Of a stretch of DNA of 64,000 nucleotides, positions 43,970 through 52,378 are shown piece by piece. The notes beneath the pieces were generated by a model. It worked only from the letters and a program-made list of their open reading frames with translations, did not search any database and had not been told where the DNA came from. The DNA is from Paenibacillus_L residui (GTDB taxonomy: Bacteria; Bacillota; Bacilli; Paenibacillales; NBRC-103111), in the NCBI RefSeq assembly GCF_042677205.1, contig NZ_JBHTIU010000010.1, forward strand, positions 68,780 to 132,779, given 5' to 3'. Positions within the stretch are counted from its first letter, which is position 1, and every line of letters starts with the position of its first letter. Position numbers and translations under genes: made by a program.

Positions 43970-46900
43970 TTACATGGACAGATCCTTGCCCAGGCTTTCT
44001 TTGTCTTTGGGGGCGAATGGCCACCAGTTGGCGGAGCCGAACGTCCTGATCATCACCGGGACAAAGAATGGCATGAAGGCAAAAGCATACAGGAAGAGCC
44101 CGGTAATGGCTATCGTGGCGATCTGCAGAAGCGACAGAACGCCGGATGGCAGCATCGCCGCGAATGTTCCTCCCAAAATTATCGCTGCCGAAACAATGAC
44201 CGTCCCCATATTTTTCATTGAATGGAGCATGGCTTCTTTGACCGGCAAATGTTTGTACTCGTTGAAGCGGTCCATCAGGAATATACTGTAATCGACGCCC
44301 AATGCGACCAGAATCACAAAGGCGAAGAATGGCACAGGCCAACTGATTCCCGCATAGCCCATAATATCGACGAACACCACTTCAGCTACCGCGACGGATG
44401 TGAAGTAAGTCAGAATAAGCGACAAGATCAGATAGAGCGGCATAATAATCGATCTGAGCAGCAGAATCAGAATAATCGCTATTCCAATAAGCATCAGCAC
44501 TACGGTTCTGGAATAATCCGCCGCCGAAATTTCGTTCAGGTCGGCGTACATTCCGGTCACACCGCTGATACCGTAGGTAGAATCGGCCAATACCGTGCCC
44601 TTGACTGCTCTGTCCACGGCCGCTTTGATTTCATCGATCTTGGCAATGGTCTCCGTACTGTAAGGATTGCCTGTAAATACGACATCCAGGGTAGCTACTC
44701 TGCGGTCGGGAGACATGTAAGTGTCGAATACCTGTTTGAAATCTTCGTTCTCCAGCACTTCCGCCGGAATATGCCATCCCGCCATCGTTTCATCGGAGGA
44801 GTCCGCCAGTCCGTTCAAATATTGCTGGGCGGATTCCAGTCCGCTGGACAGCTCGGACAGGCCTTCCACGCTTTGGTCCAGCCCTTCGGTAAGCTGAGCA
44901 AGCTGATCATCCAGTTGGGCGAAACCTTGCTGGATCTCCTTCTGGCCGGCGGCAATTTGCTCCAGCCCCTGAATCACTCCGGGCACTTTGGCCACAATCT
45001 GTCCTTGGCCGTCCGCCGCCTGGTCCATGCCGGTCCGCAGCTGCTCGATGCCGGATACTAATTTGTCCAGGCCCCCTGCTAACAAGGTTTGCCCTTCCAC
45101 GGATTGTGCCAGGCCGAGGTTCGCTTGTTCCAGCGAAGCTCCGACTTTGGCCAACTCCGCATTAAGCTGTGTCAAGCCTTCGGCCAGCGGCCCGATGCTT
45201 TGGCGCACTTGGGACACCGCTGCCTGAATGGCTATAAAATCCTGATCCTGCTTCAGGTCCGGATAGCGTTCCGCCAAGTTCTGAACACTGTGTTCCATTC
45301 CTCCAAGCCCTTCGCTTATTCCACTCAGACCCTTCTCGATCTCCCCGTATTTCCCGGCGAACACAGTGATGCCGCTCTCGATCTGCTTGTAGCCGTCGAG
45401 CAGTTCCCGGCCTCCCGCGGCAAGCTGCTCCGCAGACTGCTTGGCCTGCTCCAATCCTTGCTTCAAATCATTCGCACCGGATGAGCCTTGACGGATCCCT
45501 TGCTCGATTTGCTTCAACCCTTGATTTAGCTCCGTCATGCCGAATTTAAGCTGATCGGTGCCTTGCACCAGACTGCCGACTCCTTCTGCTGCTTTGGAAA
45601 GCTCAGGTCCCGATTTGCTTAGCTCGGCGCTGGCTGTTGCCAGGCCTTCACGGATTTGACTCAATCCGTCCGTGCCTTCTCCCAGGCCCTCATCCAGCTT
45701 CTTCACCTGCTCGGTGACCAGGAGATCCTTCAATTCCTCTCCGACAGGCCGTGTCGCGCTGCGAATGGACTCTACGCCCTCTACCTTCTCGATCTCCCGG
45801 CTGATCTTCTCCATGGCCGCCAATGCTTCCGAAGTATCCATCGGCCGGTCATTCTTCAGCACGATCTTGGCCGGCATCGACTGACCGGGGCCGAAGCTGT
45901 CGGCGATAATGTTGAACGCTTTGACCGAGTTATAATCATCGCCGATTTCATCGAGCGAGTTGTAGGATTTAACACCGTCATAGGACAATAACAGCGGAAC
46001 GACCAGCACTGCCATAAGCAATAAGGTCATCAGCGGGCGTTTCCAGGAAAAGCGTCCGGCCGCCTCCCACATCCGGCTCGGTTTATGCTCGAGAGTTCCC
46101 TTAGACGGCCAGAACAGCTTGCTGCCGAGCACCGCCATAAAGAAAGGAACCAAGGTAAGCAGAGCGATCAGCAGTACACCTACTCCGACCGCCACCGCAG
46201 CCGCGGATTGATATAGAATGAAGGTCGAGAACCCGATGGAGGCAAATCCGACCATAACGGCAAGACCGGAGAAAAATACAGTCTTGCCCGCCGTCCGATA
46301 GGTTTCGACTATGGCGGACCATACGTCATCCGGCTGCTTGACCAGCTCTTCCTTAAACCGGCTTATCAGCAGGATACAGTAATCGGTCCCGATACCGAAC
46401 ATAACGGCAACCATGAAGATTTGAGTAAAATTGGATAGCGGGAAGTTCACCCCGTCTACCAGGAAGGCGATGATCGATTGCGCCGCCAGATAGCTTATGC
46501 CTACGGCCAGCAGTGGAACGAACGGCGCAACGGCCGAGCGGAATACGATAAACAAGATCACCAGAATAAAGATGACCGTGATCACTTCGGTTCGCTTCAA
46601 GCCTGCCTCGGAGCTGGCCACCACATCTTCATCGATAAAATGACTGCTTGTCAAATAATGCTCTACCTGCACATCTTCAAGAGCTCTGTAGAGGGAATCG
46701 CTGACCTCCGCAGTCGAACGTCCCTCCCAATCTCCTCCGAGCAGCACCATGATCGTCTTTCCATCCCCGGATACAAGCTGCTCCTCCAATTCCTTCTGTT
46801 CGAAATGGCTCGTCACGGAAGTAAGCGCCAGCTGCTCTTTCCTGCTGTCGAGCATCTGCACGGCTCTCTCGATTTCCGTAAGGTTGTCGGCGGTCAACCC

Positions 46901-47134
46901 GTCCTTGTTATGAAATACAAGGACCGTATCGCCAACCTCATTTCCGCTTCCCTGCTTGTCGACCTCCTTCAGAATATTGTCCGCAAGCGAGGAAGAATAT
47001 CCGTCCGGAACCGTTATCTGTCCCTTCTCCCGAACCAGATCGGCCATATTGGGCGCCGTTACGAACAAGACTGCCACCGCGGCTATCCAGACAGCCAGAA
47101 TAAACCATCTTGCCTTTAGGATTCCTCTTATCAT
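43970..47134 (-). CDS. MMPL/RND-family transporter (YdfJ-like) with long helical extracytoplasmic insert
   Basis: A 1054-aa protein with two bundles of about six helices. The N-terminal half has MMPL features (GYSSSLADNILKEVDKQG; FGIGTDYCILLISRFKEELV), and the C-terminal half repeats them (LGVDYSIFLMDRFNEY). Both carry the Asp-Tyr pair of the proton relay. Between the bundles, about residues 480-790 form an extended array of heptad-like repeats (QGLKQIEQGIRQG, LKQGLEQAKQS, LASGLDKLVSGIEQLRTGMD-type) as in YhgE/Pip proteins, probably a long extracellular coiled coil. It overlaps the MarR regulator gene by 4 bases. Likely a lipid, peptide or toxic-compound exporter under MarR control. Confidence 0.9.
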   Translation of the reverse strand: MIRGILKARWFILAVWIAAVAVLFVTAPNMADLVREKGQITVPDGYSSSLADNILKEVDKQGSGNEVGDTVLVFHNKDGLTADNLTEIERAVQMLDSRKEQLALTSVTSHFEQKELEEQLVSGDGKTIMVLLGGDWEGRSTAEVSDSLYRALEDVQVEHYLTSSHFIDEDVVASSEAGLKRTEVITVIFILVILFIVFRSAVAPFVPLLAVGISYLAAQSIIAFLVDGVNFPLSNFTQIFMVAVMFGIGTDYCILLISRFKEELVKQPDDVWSAIVETYRTAGKTVFFSGLAVMVGFASIGFSTFILYQSAAAVAVGVGVLLIALLTLVPFFMAVLGSKLFWPSKGTLEHKPSRMWEAAGRFSWKRPLMTLLLMAVLVVPLLLSYDGVKSYNSLDEIGDDYNSVKAFNIIADSFGPGQSMPAKIVLKNDRPMDTSEALAAMEKISREIEKVEGVESIRSATRPVGEELKDLLVTEQVKKLDEGLGEGTDGLSQIREGLATASAELSKSGPELSKAAEGVGSLVQGTDQLKFGMTELNQGLKQIEQGIRQGSSGANDLKQGLEQAKQSAEQLAAGGRELLDGYKQIESGITVFAGKYGEIEKGLSGISEGLGGMEHSVQNLAERYPDLKQDQDFIAIQAAVSQVRQSIGPLAEGLTQLNAELAKVGASLEQANLGLAQSVEGQTLLAGGLDKLVSGIEQLRTGMDQAADGQGQIVAKVPGVIQGLEQIAAGQKEIQQGFAQLDDQLAQLTEGLDQSVEGLSELSSGLESAQQYLNGLADSSDETMAGWHIPAEVLENEDFKQVFDTYMSPDRRVATLDVVFTGNPYSTETIAKIDEIKAAVDRAVKGTVLADSTYGISGVTGMYADLNEISAADYSRTVVLMLIGIAIILILLLRSIIMPLYLILSLILTYFTSVAVAEVVFVDIMGYAGISWPVPFFAFVILVALGVDYSIFLMDRFNEYKHLPVKEAMLHSMKNMGTVIVSAAIILGGTFAAMLPSGVLSLLQIATIAITGLFLYAFAFMPFFVPVMIRTFGSANWWPFAPKDKESLGKDLSM

Positions 47135-47595
47135 TGGGCCTCTCCCCCTTCTCCGTTATTCTGCATAAGATCGGCCAGCATCTCGTAACAATGAATAAAG
47201 GTTTCAATTTCTTCCTCACTGAAATACTGCAGATACGAGCCGATTTGCTTCTCTATCTTGCTAACAGCCAACCGGCGAACCCGTTCCCCTTCCGCGGTCA
47301 ACGACAAGTAGACCATTCTCCGGTCCTTATCATCCCGAACACGCTCAATCAGCCCTTTATCCTCCAACCGGGTAACAATGGCCGTAATCGCACTCTTGCC
47401 TACCCCGAAAACATCGGCCAGCTCCGTAGGAGTACAGAGCTTCGAACCGTGAAGGTAACATAGGATAGCGTGCTGCTCAATCGTCTGGCCATCCTCAATA
47501 CTATCCCGAATGATGAGACTGATCCGCTTATTGACGACAAAATGAGCCTCTTCATACCGCTGAATCCACTCCTTCAGCTTCTGCTCCTTGCTCAA
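47131..47595 (-). CDS. MarR family transcriptional regulator
   Basis: A 154-aa winged-helix repressor. The recognition region is TPTELADVFGVGKSAITAIVTRLEDKGLIERVRDDKDRRMVYLSLTAEG, the DxRxxxxxLT wing signature of MarR. The start is TTG at 47595 behind AGGGGGG. It shares an operon with the MMPL transporter (ATGA overlap) and has a palindrome just upstream (47626-47662), so autoregulation relieved by a transported ligand is the likely mode. Confidence 0.93.
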   Translation of the reverse strand: MSKEQKLKEWIQRYEEAHFVVNKRISLIIRDSIEDGQTIEQHAILCYLHGSKLCTPTELADVFGVGKSAITAIVTRLEDKGLIERVRDDKDRRMVYLSLTAEGERVRRLAVSKIEKQIGSYLQYFSEEEIETFIHCYEMLADLMQNNGEGGEAQ

Positions 47596-47625
47596 GACCG
47601 ATCCCCCCTCCCCTTGCAGACTATT

Positions 47626-47662
47626 TAGTTCTATCAGTGAATAGTTCTATCATTGAACTATT
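47626..47662 (-). promoter_or_regulatory. Probable MarR operator
   Basis: Perfect inverted repeat AATAGTTC-N7-GAACTATT (47640-47662). A direct copy of TAGTTCTATCA lies at 47626-47636 and again at 47642-47652, 16 bp apart. It is located just downstream of the -10 box, where binding would block transcription. Confidence 0.75.
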
Positions 47663-47668
47663 AGACGT

Positions 47669-47697
47669 TATAAACTATACCAACTTTCACCGTGCAA
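47669..47697 (-). promoter_or_regulatory. Promoter of the marR-MMPL operon
   Basis: Minus-strand TTGCAC (47692-47697), 17-bp spacer, TTTATA (47669-47674), adjacent to the operator. Confidence 0.55.
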
Positions 47698-47884
47698 AGT
47701 CAAACCATTTCCTTGTGAATCCACAAGTTCCAGTTCCGTGGCTGATTTTCTAAACGGCCTGATAATTTTAAGCTAAATCGTCTTTACCAACGGTTTTTAT
47801 TAGTGCAGCATTATACCCCTTATACTTCGCGAGTATCGAACCTCCGGGTCAATTTTCACTAGGGTTCGTAAGCTTAAGCACGAC

Positions 47885-47909
47885 AAAAAACCCGGTCCAA
47901 GACCGGGTT
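47885..47909 (-). terminator. Intrinsic terminator downstream of the aldo/keto reductase
   Basis: Minus-strand AACCCGGTC-TTG-GACCGGGTT followed by a T-run; compact and perfect. Confidence 0.9.
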
Positions 47910-47927
47910 GTAGAAATATGTATAACC

Positions 47928-48001
47928 CAGGGCAGCTCCGTCCCGATATTATAACCCGCCCTAGAAGGCGGAATCCGAATCAACCGAATAATGCTGCCCT
48001 G
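47928..48001. other. 74-nt imperfect palindrome
   Basis: Outer arms CAGGGCAGC (47928-47936) and GCTGCCCTG (47993-48001), with a possible inner GCC/GGC hairpin around 47957-47970. It lies between the aldo/keto reductase stop and its terminator and could be a structured 3' UTR or a small repeat. Confidence 0.4.
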
Positions 48002-48037
48002 ATGTTCAACCGTGCTTAGGCGAGTTCACACCTTGTC

Positions 48038-48865
48038 TTAGAACAAAAATTCATCCGGATTGCTGCCGAATCTTTTGTTCTCATTCATGCCGTCGATTTT
48101 CTCCATTTCCTCAGCAGACAGCTCGAAGTCGAAAATTTCCGAGTTCTCCTTAATCCTGTGCTCATTAATGGATTTCGGAATAACGACAACTCCATTCTGC
48201 AGATCCCAACGCAGCACAATCTGAGCCGGCGACTTCCCGTGGGCCGCGGCGATCTCCTTCAATACCGGATGATCGAGGTTGCCCTGCATTAGCGGGCTCC
48301 AGGCCTCCATCTGAATCCGATGCTCCTTACAATATTGCAGAAGCTCTTTCTGCGATAGCAGCGGGTGAGTTTCCACCTGATTCACCATCGGCACCACTTC
48401 CGCATCCGCCAACAGATTATCCAAATGATGGATGTGGAAATTACTTACGCCTATCGCCCGGACGAGACCTTCTTTATAAAGCTTCTCCAGCGCCTTCCAG
48501 GTGTCCTTGTACTTGTCCTTGCCCGGCCAGTGAATTAAATACAAATCTACATATTCCAAGCCGAGCTTCCTGCGGCTCTCTTCAAAAGCCTTCAGGGTCT
48601 TATCATATCCTTGATCTTCATTCCACACTTTAGTCGTAATGAATAGTTCTTCCCGGGAGATGCCGGATTCCGCGACTGCTTTGCCCACTCCCTGCTCGTT
48701 GCCATAAATGGCGGCCGTATCGATGCTCCGGTAACCTATCTTAAGAGCGGACCGGACAGCATTCTCCACTACTTGGCCCTCCTCGACTCTCCAAACTCCA
48801 AGTCCCAGCCAAGGCATCTTAACTCCATTGCTTAATTCCGTACTTTCCGCCAAACGATTGACCAT
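48038..48865 (-). CDS. Aldo/keto reductase (AKR5-like)
   Basis: A 275-aa NADPH-dependent oxidoreductase with a TIM barrel. Catalytic tetrad: Asp and Tyr in YRSIDTAAIYGNEQGVG, Lys in FITTKVWNED, His in LYLIHWPG. The cofactor motif near the C-terminus is VVIPKSINEHRIKEN. This is the general aldehyde/diketone reductase type (YvgN/YtbE). GGAGGGAAAGG precedes the ATG. Single-gene unit. Confidence 0.93.
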   Translation of the reverse strand: MVNRLAESTELSNGVKMPWLGLGVWRVEEGQVVENAVRSALKIGYRSIDTAAIYGNEQGVGKAVAESGISREELFITTKVWNEDQGYDKTLKAFEESRRKLGLEYVDLYLIHWPGKDKYKDTWKALEKLYKEGLVRAIGVSNFHIHHLDNLLADAEVVPMVNQVETHPLLSQKELLQYCKEHRIQMEAWSPLMQGNLDHPVLKEIAAAHGKSPAQIVLRWDLQNGVVVIPKSINEHRIKENSEIFDFELSAEEMEKIDGMNENKRFGSNPDEFLF

Positions 48866-48962
48866 TACCTTTCCCTCCTAATCGATACTTGTCCTTCATT
48901 TGTCTACATAATAATCATATCACGTTTTGTTAAATCACACCAAATCGGAGCAAATTATGTAT

Positions 48963-48994
48963 AAAAGACCGAAGCCGGCTCTTTCCGAACCGGC
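48963..48994 (-). terminator. Terminator after the CotB-type gene
   Basis: Minus-strand stem GCCGGTTC-GGAAA-GAGCCGGC, then TTCGGTCTTTTAT. Confidence 0.65.
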
Positions 48995-49020
48995 CCCGGC
49001 CGTTGGCTATCCTTAGATAA

Positions 49021-49719
49021 TTACCAGGCTTTTCTCCGCAAGCCGCTTTGTCTCCGTTGTACTCTGCTTCTAACGCGGCTTCCAACTCTGCTTCTAACAC
49101 GGCTTCCACGGGAATCATCCCGTCTATGGCCGCTTCCCCGGGTGCTTTTTTGACCGCTTCTATGACCGCTTCCGTGACTTACGTTCTGTCCGCTCCTATG
49201 GCCGCTTTTGCTGCCGCTTCTATTTCCGCTCCTATGACCGCTTCTTTGTCCGCTTTTGTTACCCCCGCTCCTATTGCCGCCGCTCGAGCTTCCTTGACTC
49301 TTATTCTTCTCTTTCACACAAATGCTGCGAATATGGAAGATCGGAACACGAATCACTTCTTGTTTTACGACTAGAAGCAGATGGGTGGAGGTTACGTCAA
49401 CGATGAAGCCTTCCAGCTTCTCCGGACCGCCTCCGTTAATTTGTACGAAGCGGTGCTTTAAATTTTCCAGAATGTCATGGAAGCTGTCCCCTTCATGATA
49501 CCGGGGGGCCTCGTCGTAAGTGGAGCTCTTGTTTTCCCTATTTTCCGTTATGCTTTTGACATGACTGTTTTGAACATATACGGCTCCGTCGCTGCAGTGC
49601 AGAATCAAGTAGTCGGATTGAACCGCCAAGAGCTTACCCAAGACCGTATCCGGTCCTCCACGGTTAATTTTTACTTCCTTGCCTATTAACGACGCGAGAT
49701 AATTGGATTCGTTACTCAT
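49021..49719 (-). CDS. cotB: CotB-like spore coat protein with Ser/Gly/His/Arg-rich tail
   Basis: A 232-aa protein in two parts. Residues 1-135 hold two copies of the CotB-type beta module (VKINRGGPDTVLGKLLAVQSD and VQINGGGPEKLEGFIVDVTS). Each copy ends in a hydrophobic strand followed by HVKSI or HIRSI. Residues 137-232 are a low-complexity basic tail of SGHRSG/SGNRSG/SGQ repeats changing to SRVRSRV. In Bacillus the Ser-rich CotB tail is phosphorylated by CotH, whose homolog is divergently encoded 356 bp away. The short RSG repeats differ from the SSKSSKRS type of B. subtilis. Expected location: outer spore coat, late sporulation. Called by similarity of the N-terminal modules and by context. 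Confidence 0.82.
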   Translation of the reverse strand: MSNESNYLASLIGKEVKINRGGPDTVLGKLLAVQSDYLILHCSDGAVYVQNSHVKSITENRENKSSTYDEAPRYHEGDSFHDILENLKHRFVQINGGGPEKLEGFIVDVTSTHLLLVVKQEVIRVPIFHIRSICVKEKNKSQGSSSGGNRSGGNKSGQRSGHRSGNRSGSKSGHRSGQNVSHGSGHRSGQKSTRGSGHRRDDSRGSRVRSRVGSRVRSRVQRRQSGLRRKAW

Positions 49720-49837
49720 AAATCATAACTCCTCTCCCTTTGATTTGAAGCGCAAGAGCATCTTCTCTCTCAATCTCCAAACGAAACGACTCGAGATAAA
49801 ACTTTAGCAGCAACCCCGGTCGATCCCCCCTTTCAAC

Positions 49838-49873
49838 TATCATTAATGTTTATTTCTACTTCAAGTATATGTA
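49838..49873 (-). promoter_or_regulatory. 36-bp upstream block shared with the CotB-like gene at 52379
   Basis: Read on the minus strand, this block differs at only 3 of 36 positions from 52321-52356, which precedes the CotB-like gene on the opposite strand. It includes ACATATACTTG and AGTAGAAATAAACA. The CATATACTT word resembles a sporulation sigma -10, but no matching -35 is clear. Probably a common promoter or regulator site. Confidence 0.6.
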
Positions 49874-49991
49874 CCCCGTAGATTGAAGGGACTAGTTGTA
49901 AATCCCGATTCTCTATAATTCCACCAATATCTATCAACTAATGGAAGGGTTGAGAGATTTCACGGATGGCAGAACCGGGACAAATGCCGTG

Positions 49992-50019
49992 ACCACTGGG
50001 GGAACGCCTGCATAAGGTA
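49992..50019 (+). promoter_or_regulatory. Sigma-K-like promoter of cotH
   Basis: AC (49992-49993), 17-bp spacer, CATAAGGTA (50011-50019). It matches the mother-cell sigma-K consensus AC-N16/17-CATANNNTA, about 57 bases upstream of the start codon. Confidence 0.55.
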
Positions 50020-50075
50020 AGGTAATTGCCTATGCATAAGGGCATCTGTTTAACATGTGGAAGGTGGATATGTTC

Positions 50076-51131
50076 ATGAGTTTGCCTATTCGACATGTAG
50101 TCATTCGAGGCCATCAATTGGATCAGCTTCAGGAAGACGTATGGAGCAAAAAGTTTGTGGATGCCTATATCGTTAACAATGGCACCCGGGAACCGATAAA
50201 AATAAGATATCGTGGAGGGCATACCCGGGAATATCCCAAAAGATCGTTTGAAATAGTAAAGGACAAACAAACCTATCACTGGAATGCCGAGTATGATGAT
50301 CCTTCCATGATCCGCAATGCTCTTTCCTTCCAGTTCTTCCAATGGATCGGGGTCCCCAGTCCGCAAACCAGGCATATTCGGCTTTATATGAACGAACGAA
50401 GCTTGGGAGTTTATTTGGAAATTGAAGCCGTGGACCGGTCTTTCTTTAATAGAAGGAAGATTCCTATACAATCGATCTTCTATGCCATAAATGATAACGC
50501 GAACTTTCATTTAAACGATCCGGAAACCAAACGCAGGAAAGATTCATTGTTTGACGGTTACGAATTAGTGATGGGGGGCGACAAGAGCCGCCGGCAGCTG
50601 CAAACCTTCATTGCCAGACTGAATTCATTAAGCGGCAAGAAGTTATACTCCTTCCTGTCAGGTAATCTGGATATAGACAATTACTTGAAATGGCTGGCTG
50701 GGGCCGTATATACCGGAAATTATGACGGCTTCGATCACAATTACGCCTTATATCGCCATAGGGTGCGCAAGGTCTATCGCATCGTTCCCTGGGACTACGA
50801 AGGAACCTGGGGAAGAAATTGTTACGGAAAGCCATGCGGCAGCAATCTGGTTAGAATAACCGGGTATAACCATCTGACCAAGAAGCTGTTGGAATATTCC
50901 AAAGTGCGTAAACGCTATAAAAAGATTCTTGAAAATATATGGCGCAATACCTTTACTACAAAACGAATTATGCCAGTAGTTGATCAGCTCCACTCCAACA
51001 TTTCCCCCTATATTTACAGGGATTATGAACGAAAATGGTCCTATTCCACTTTTCAGGGGGAACCCGACTTTATTCGCAACTATATTGTAGAAAGAAGGCG
51101 GTTGGTGGCGAGTGAATTGACCAAGCTATAG
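50076..51131 (+). CDS. cotH: CotH spore coat protein kinase
   Basis: A 351-aa CotH-family protein, an atypical secretory-type (Fam20C-like) kinase that phosphorylates CotB and CotG during coat assembly. The N-terminal beta part carries the family segment PIKIRYRGGHTREYPKRSFEI. The core shows NALSFQFFQWIGVPSPQTRHI, LGVYLEIEAVDRSFF, then YDGFDHNYALYRH (Asp220) and RIVPWDYEGTWGRN (Asp240), the conserved catalytic and metal-binding Asp motifs. The start at 50076 is preferred because AAGGTGG is 8 bases upstream. It lies between the CotB-type gene (divergent) and the CotG-type gene (convergent), both presumed substrates. Confidence 0.92.
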   Translation: MSLPIRHVVIRGHQLDQLQEDVWSKKFVDAYIVNNGTREPIKIRYRGGHTREYPKRSFEIVKDKQTYHWNAEYDDPSMIRNALSFQFFQWIGVPSPQTRHIRLYMNERSLGVYLEIEAVDRSFFNRRKIPIQSIFYAINDNANFHLNDPETKRRKDSLFDGYELVMGGDKSRRQLQTFIARLNSLSGKKLYSFLSGNLDIDNYLKWLAGAVYTGNYDGFDHNYALYRHRVRKVYRIVPWDYEGTWGRNCYGKPCGSNLVRITGYNHLTKKLLEYSKVRKRYKKILENIWRNTFTTKRIMPVVDQLHSNISPYIYRDYERKWSYSTFQGEPDFIRNYIVERRRLVASELTKL

Positions 51132-51172
51132 CGAAGAATACCCGTCGCCTGCTTAAGCTTGGCAGCATGACG

Positions 51173-51205
51173 AAAAAGAAGGGTTAGGACAACGCCTAAC
51201 CCTTC
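51173..51205 (-). terminator. Terminator between the convergent cotH and cotG-type genes
   Basis: Perfect 11-bp stem GAAGGGTTAGG / CCTAACCCTTC with a 6-nt loop. A T-run follows on the minus strand, serving mainly the CotG-type gene. Confidence 0.85.
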
Positions 51206-51226
51206 CGTCTTCCATTAGCCGTATTG

Positions 51227-51778
51227 CTAATGACTGCTGTGGTGTCCGTGATGCCCACTCCGGTGATCGTCCCGATGTCTGCTGCGGTGTCCGCGGTGTC
51301 CGCTCCGGTGATCGTCCCGATGTTTGCTGCGGTGTCCGCGGTGACCGCTCCGGTGATCGTCCCGATGTTTGCTGCGGTGTCCGCGGCGCCCACTCCGGTG
51401 ATCGTCCCGATGTCCGCTGCGGTGATCGCGGTGATCGCTCCGGTGATCGTCCCGATGACAGCTTCGGCCGCTGCGGTGATCGCGGTGATCACTCCGGTGA
51501 TCTTTCCGATGACAGCTTCGGCTGCTGCGGTGATCACTGCGTTGAACGCTGCGCTGACAGCTTCCGCAGCCTCCGCTGCCCTGACTTCTTTCTCCCCGCT
51601 TGCGGCAAGAATCGCATCGCTTACAGCAGTCACTGCTTCGGCGTTTTCCACCCCATGTCAAACTTGAGCCGGTTCGTTCTACGCTGCTTTTTCTTTTGCC
51701 ACATGAACAGCCCCAGTGCTTTTTCTTTCGGTTCTTGCCACTTGCTTTTTTCTTGCTTCCCCAGCAAATTTTGGACAT
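51227..51778 (-). CDS. cotG: CotG-like spore coat protein with 15-residue His/Arg/Asp/Ser repeats
   Basis: A 183-aa, strongly basic, His/Arg/Ser-rich protein. The N-terminal 75 residues contain clustered Cys and Lys (CWGSKKKASGKNRKKKHWGC, SSDCCKRCDSCRKRG). From about residue 85 come tandem copies of HRDDHRSGHRGHRSK, 15 residues each. The repeated basic/Ser pattern and position next to cotH match Bacillus CotG, a CotH substrate of the outer coat. The start at 51778 has GGGGGAGT at good spacing; ATG 51784 nearly touches that site. Repeat composition (His-Arg-Asp) differs from B. subtilis CotG (His-Lys-Ser-Tyr), so homology is inferred from context and style rather than alignment. Confidence 0.78.
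   Translation of the reverse strand: MSKICWGSKKKASGKNRKKKHWGCSCGKRKSSVERTGSSLTWGGKRRSSDCCKRCDSCRKRGERSQGSGGCGSCQRSVQRSDHRSSRSCHRKDHRSDHRDHRSGRSCHRDDHRSDHRDHRSGHRDDHRSGRRGHRSKHRDDHRSGHRGHRSKHRDDHRSGHRGHRSRHRDDHRSGHHGHHSSH
51250..51505 (-). repeat. 45-bp tandem repeats inside the CotG-type gene
   Basis: The word CGGTGATCGT recurs at 51261, 51306, 51351, 51396 and 51441, exactly 45 bp apart, with a diverged copy near 51495. The period is a multiple of three, and the array lacks stop codons in several frames. Confidence 0.9.
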
Positions 51779-51865
51779 AGACATACTCCCCCTACGGTTT
51801 AATAATGTAGATTAATCAAACGATAGCTTGCATGGAATCAATGGGATGGCCGCTATCGCTCGAAT

Positions 51866-52039
51866 CTACTTCTCGTATGCAGGCTGCGGGTGTGCAGCTA
51901 TGACGGGTGTTTCCAAATAGAATGACTCGGGTTGAGAAGGCGGCGGGTAAGGCTCCGCTTGCCATTCCGCGACTCCGGATGGCTTCAATAAATAATAGAT
52001 TGAAACCCCTGCCGCCGTAATTATTATTAATAGAATCAA
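51866..52039 (-). CDS. 57-aa single-span membrane peptide with Pro-rich tail, in the coat cluster
   Basis: TTG start at 52039 behind AAAGGGGGAAAAT. The peptide begins MILLIIITAAGVSIYYLLKP, a single membrane helix, followed by a Pro/Glu/Tyr/Ala-rich tail (EPYPPPSQPESFY, AAHPQPAYEK). The stop is 87 bases before the start of the CotG-type gene on the same strand, so they may share a transcript. Size and design resemble small sporulation membrane proteins, but no family is recognised. Real-gene evidence is the ribosome site, frame and location. Confidence 0.6.
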   Translation of the reverse strand: MILLIIITAAGVSIYYLLKPSGVAEWQAEPYPPPSQPESFYLETPVIAAHPQPAYEK

Positions 52040-52320
52040 CTTATTTTCCCCCTTTGCTCCTTAATCCCTGGCTGTCTTAAAATCAGGGGACATCGGTTCT
52101 TCTTCTCTAACTACCGCCTTCCACATATCATTAGAGGTTAATCATACTCCATGTTTATGTATAGGATTTATCCCTTGCTTGAGCGTTACGCCCGATGATA
52201 GAGAAAATCCACTTCTATCTACTAACGTGTCTGCCTCTTTTCAGCGCATCTACCACTTCTATGGATCGAAGCGGATTTTATAGAGAATAGTTGGACATCC
52301 AGTCCTTCTACTCTATGAGA

Positions 52321-52356
52321 TACATATACTTGTAGTAGAAATAAACACTAGTGATA
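52321..52356 (+). promoter_or_regulatory. 36-bp upstream block of the CotB-like gene, shared with cotB
   Basis: Matches the minus-strand block 49838-49873 at 33 of 36 positions and ends 5 bases before the AAGGAGG ribosome site. Its presence before two related coat genes points to common control. Confidence 0.6.
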
Positions 52357-52378
52357 TTCGGAAGGAGGTTGTTACTTG

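Noticed and set aside
51224..51667. Long plus-strand open frame and a second minus-strand frame over the CotG-type repeats
   Set aside because: Both arise from the stop-free 45-bp array, have no ribosome site and give low-complexity Ala/Thr/Val protein; the His/Arg frame has proper signals.
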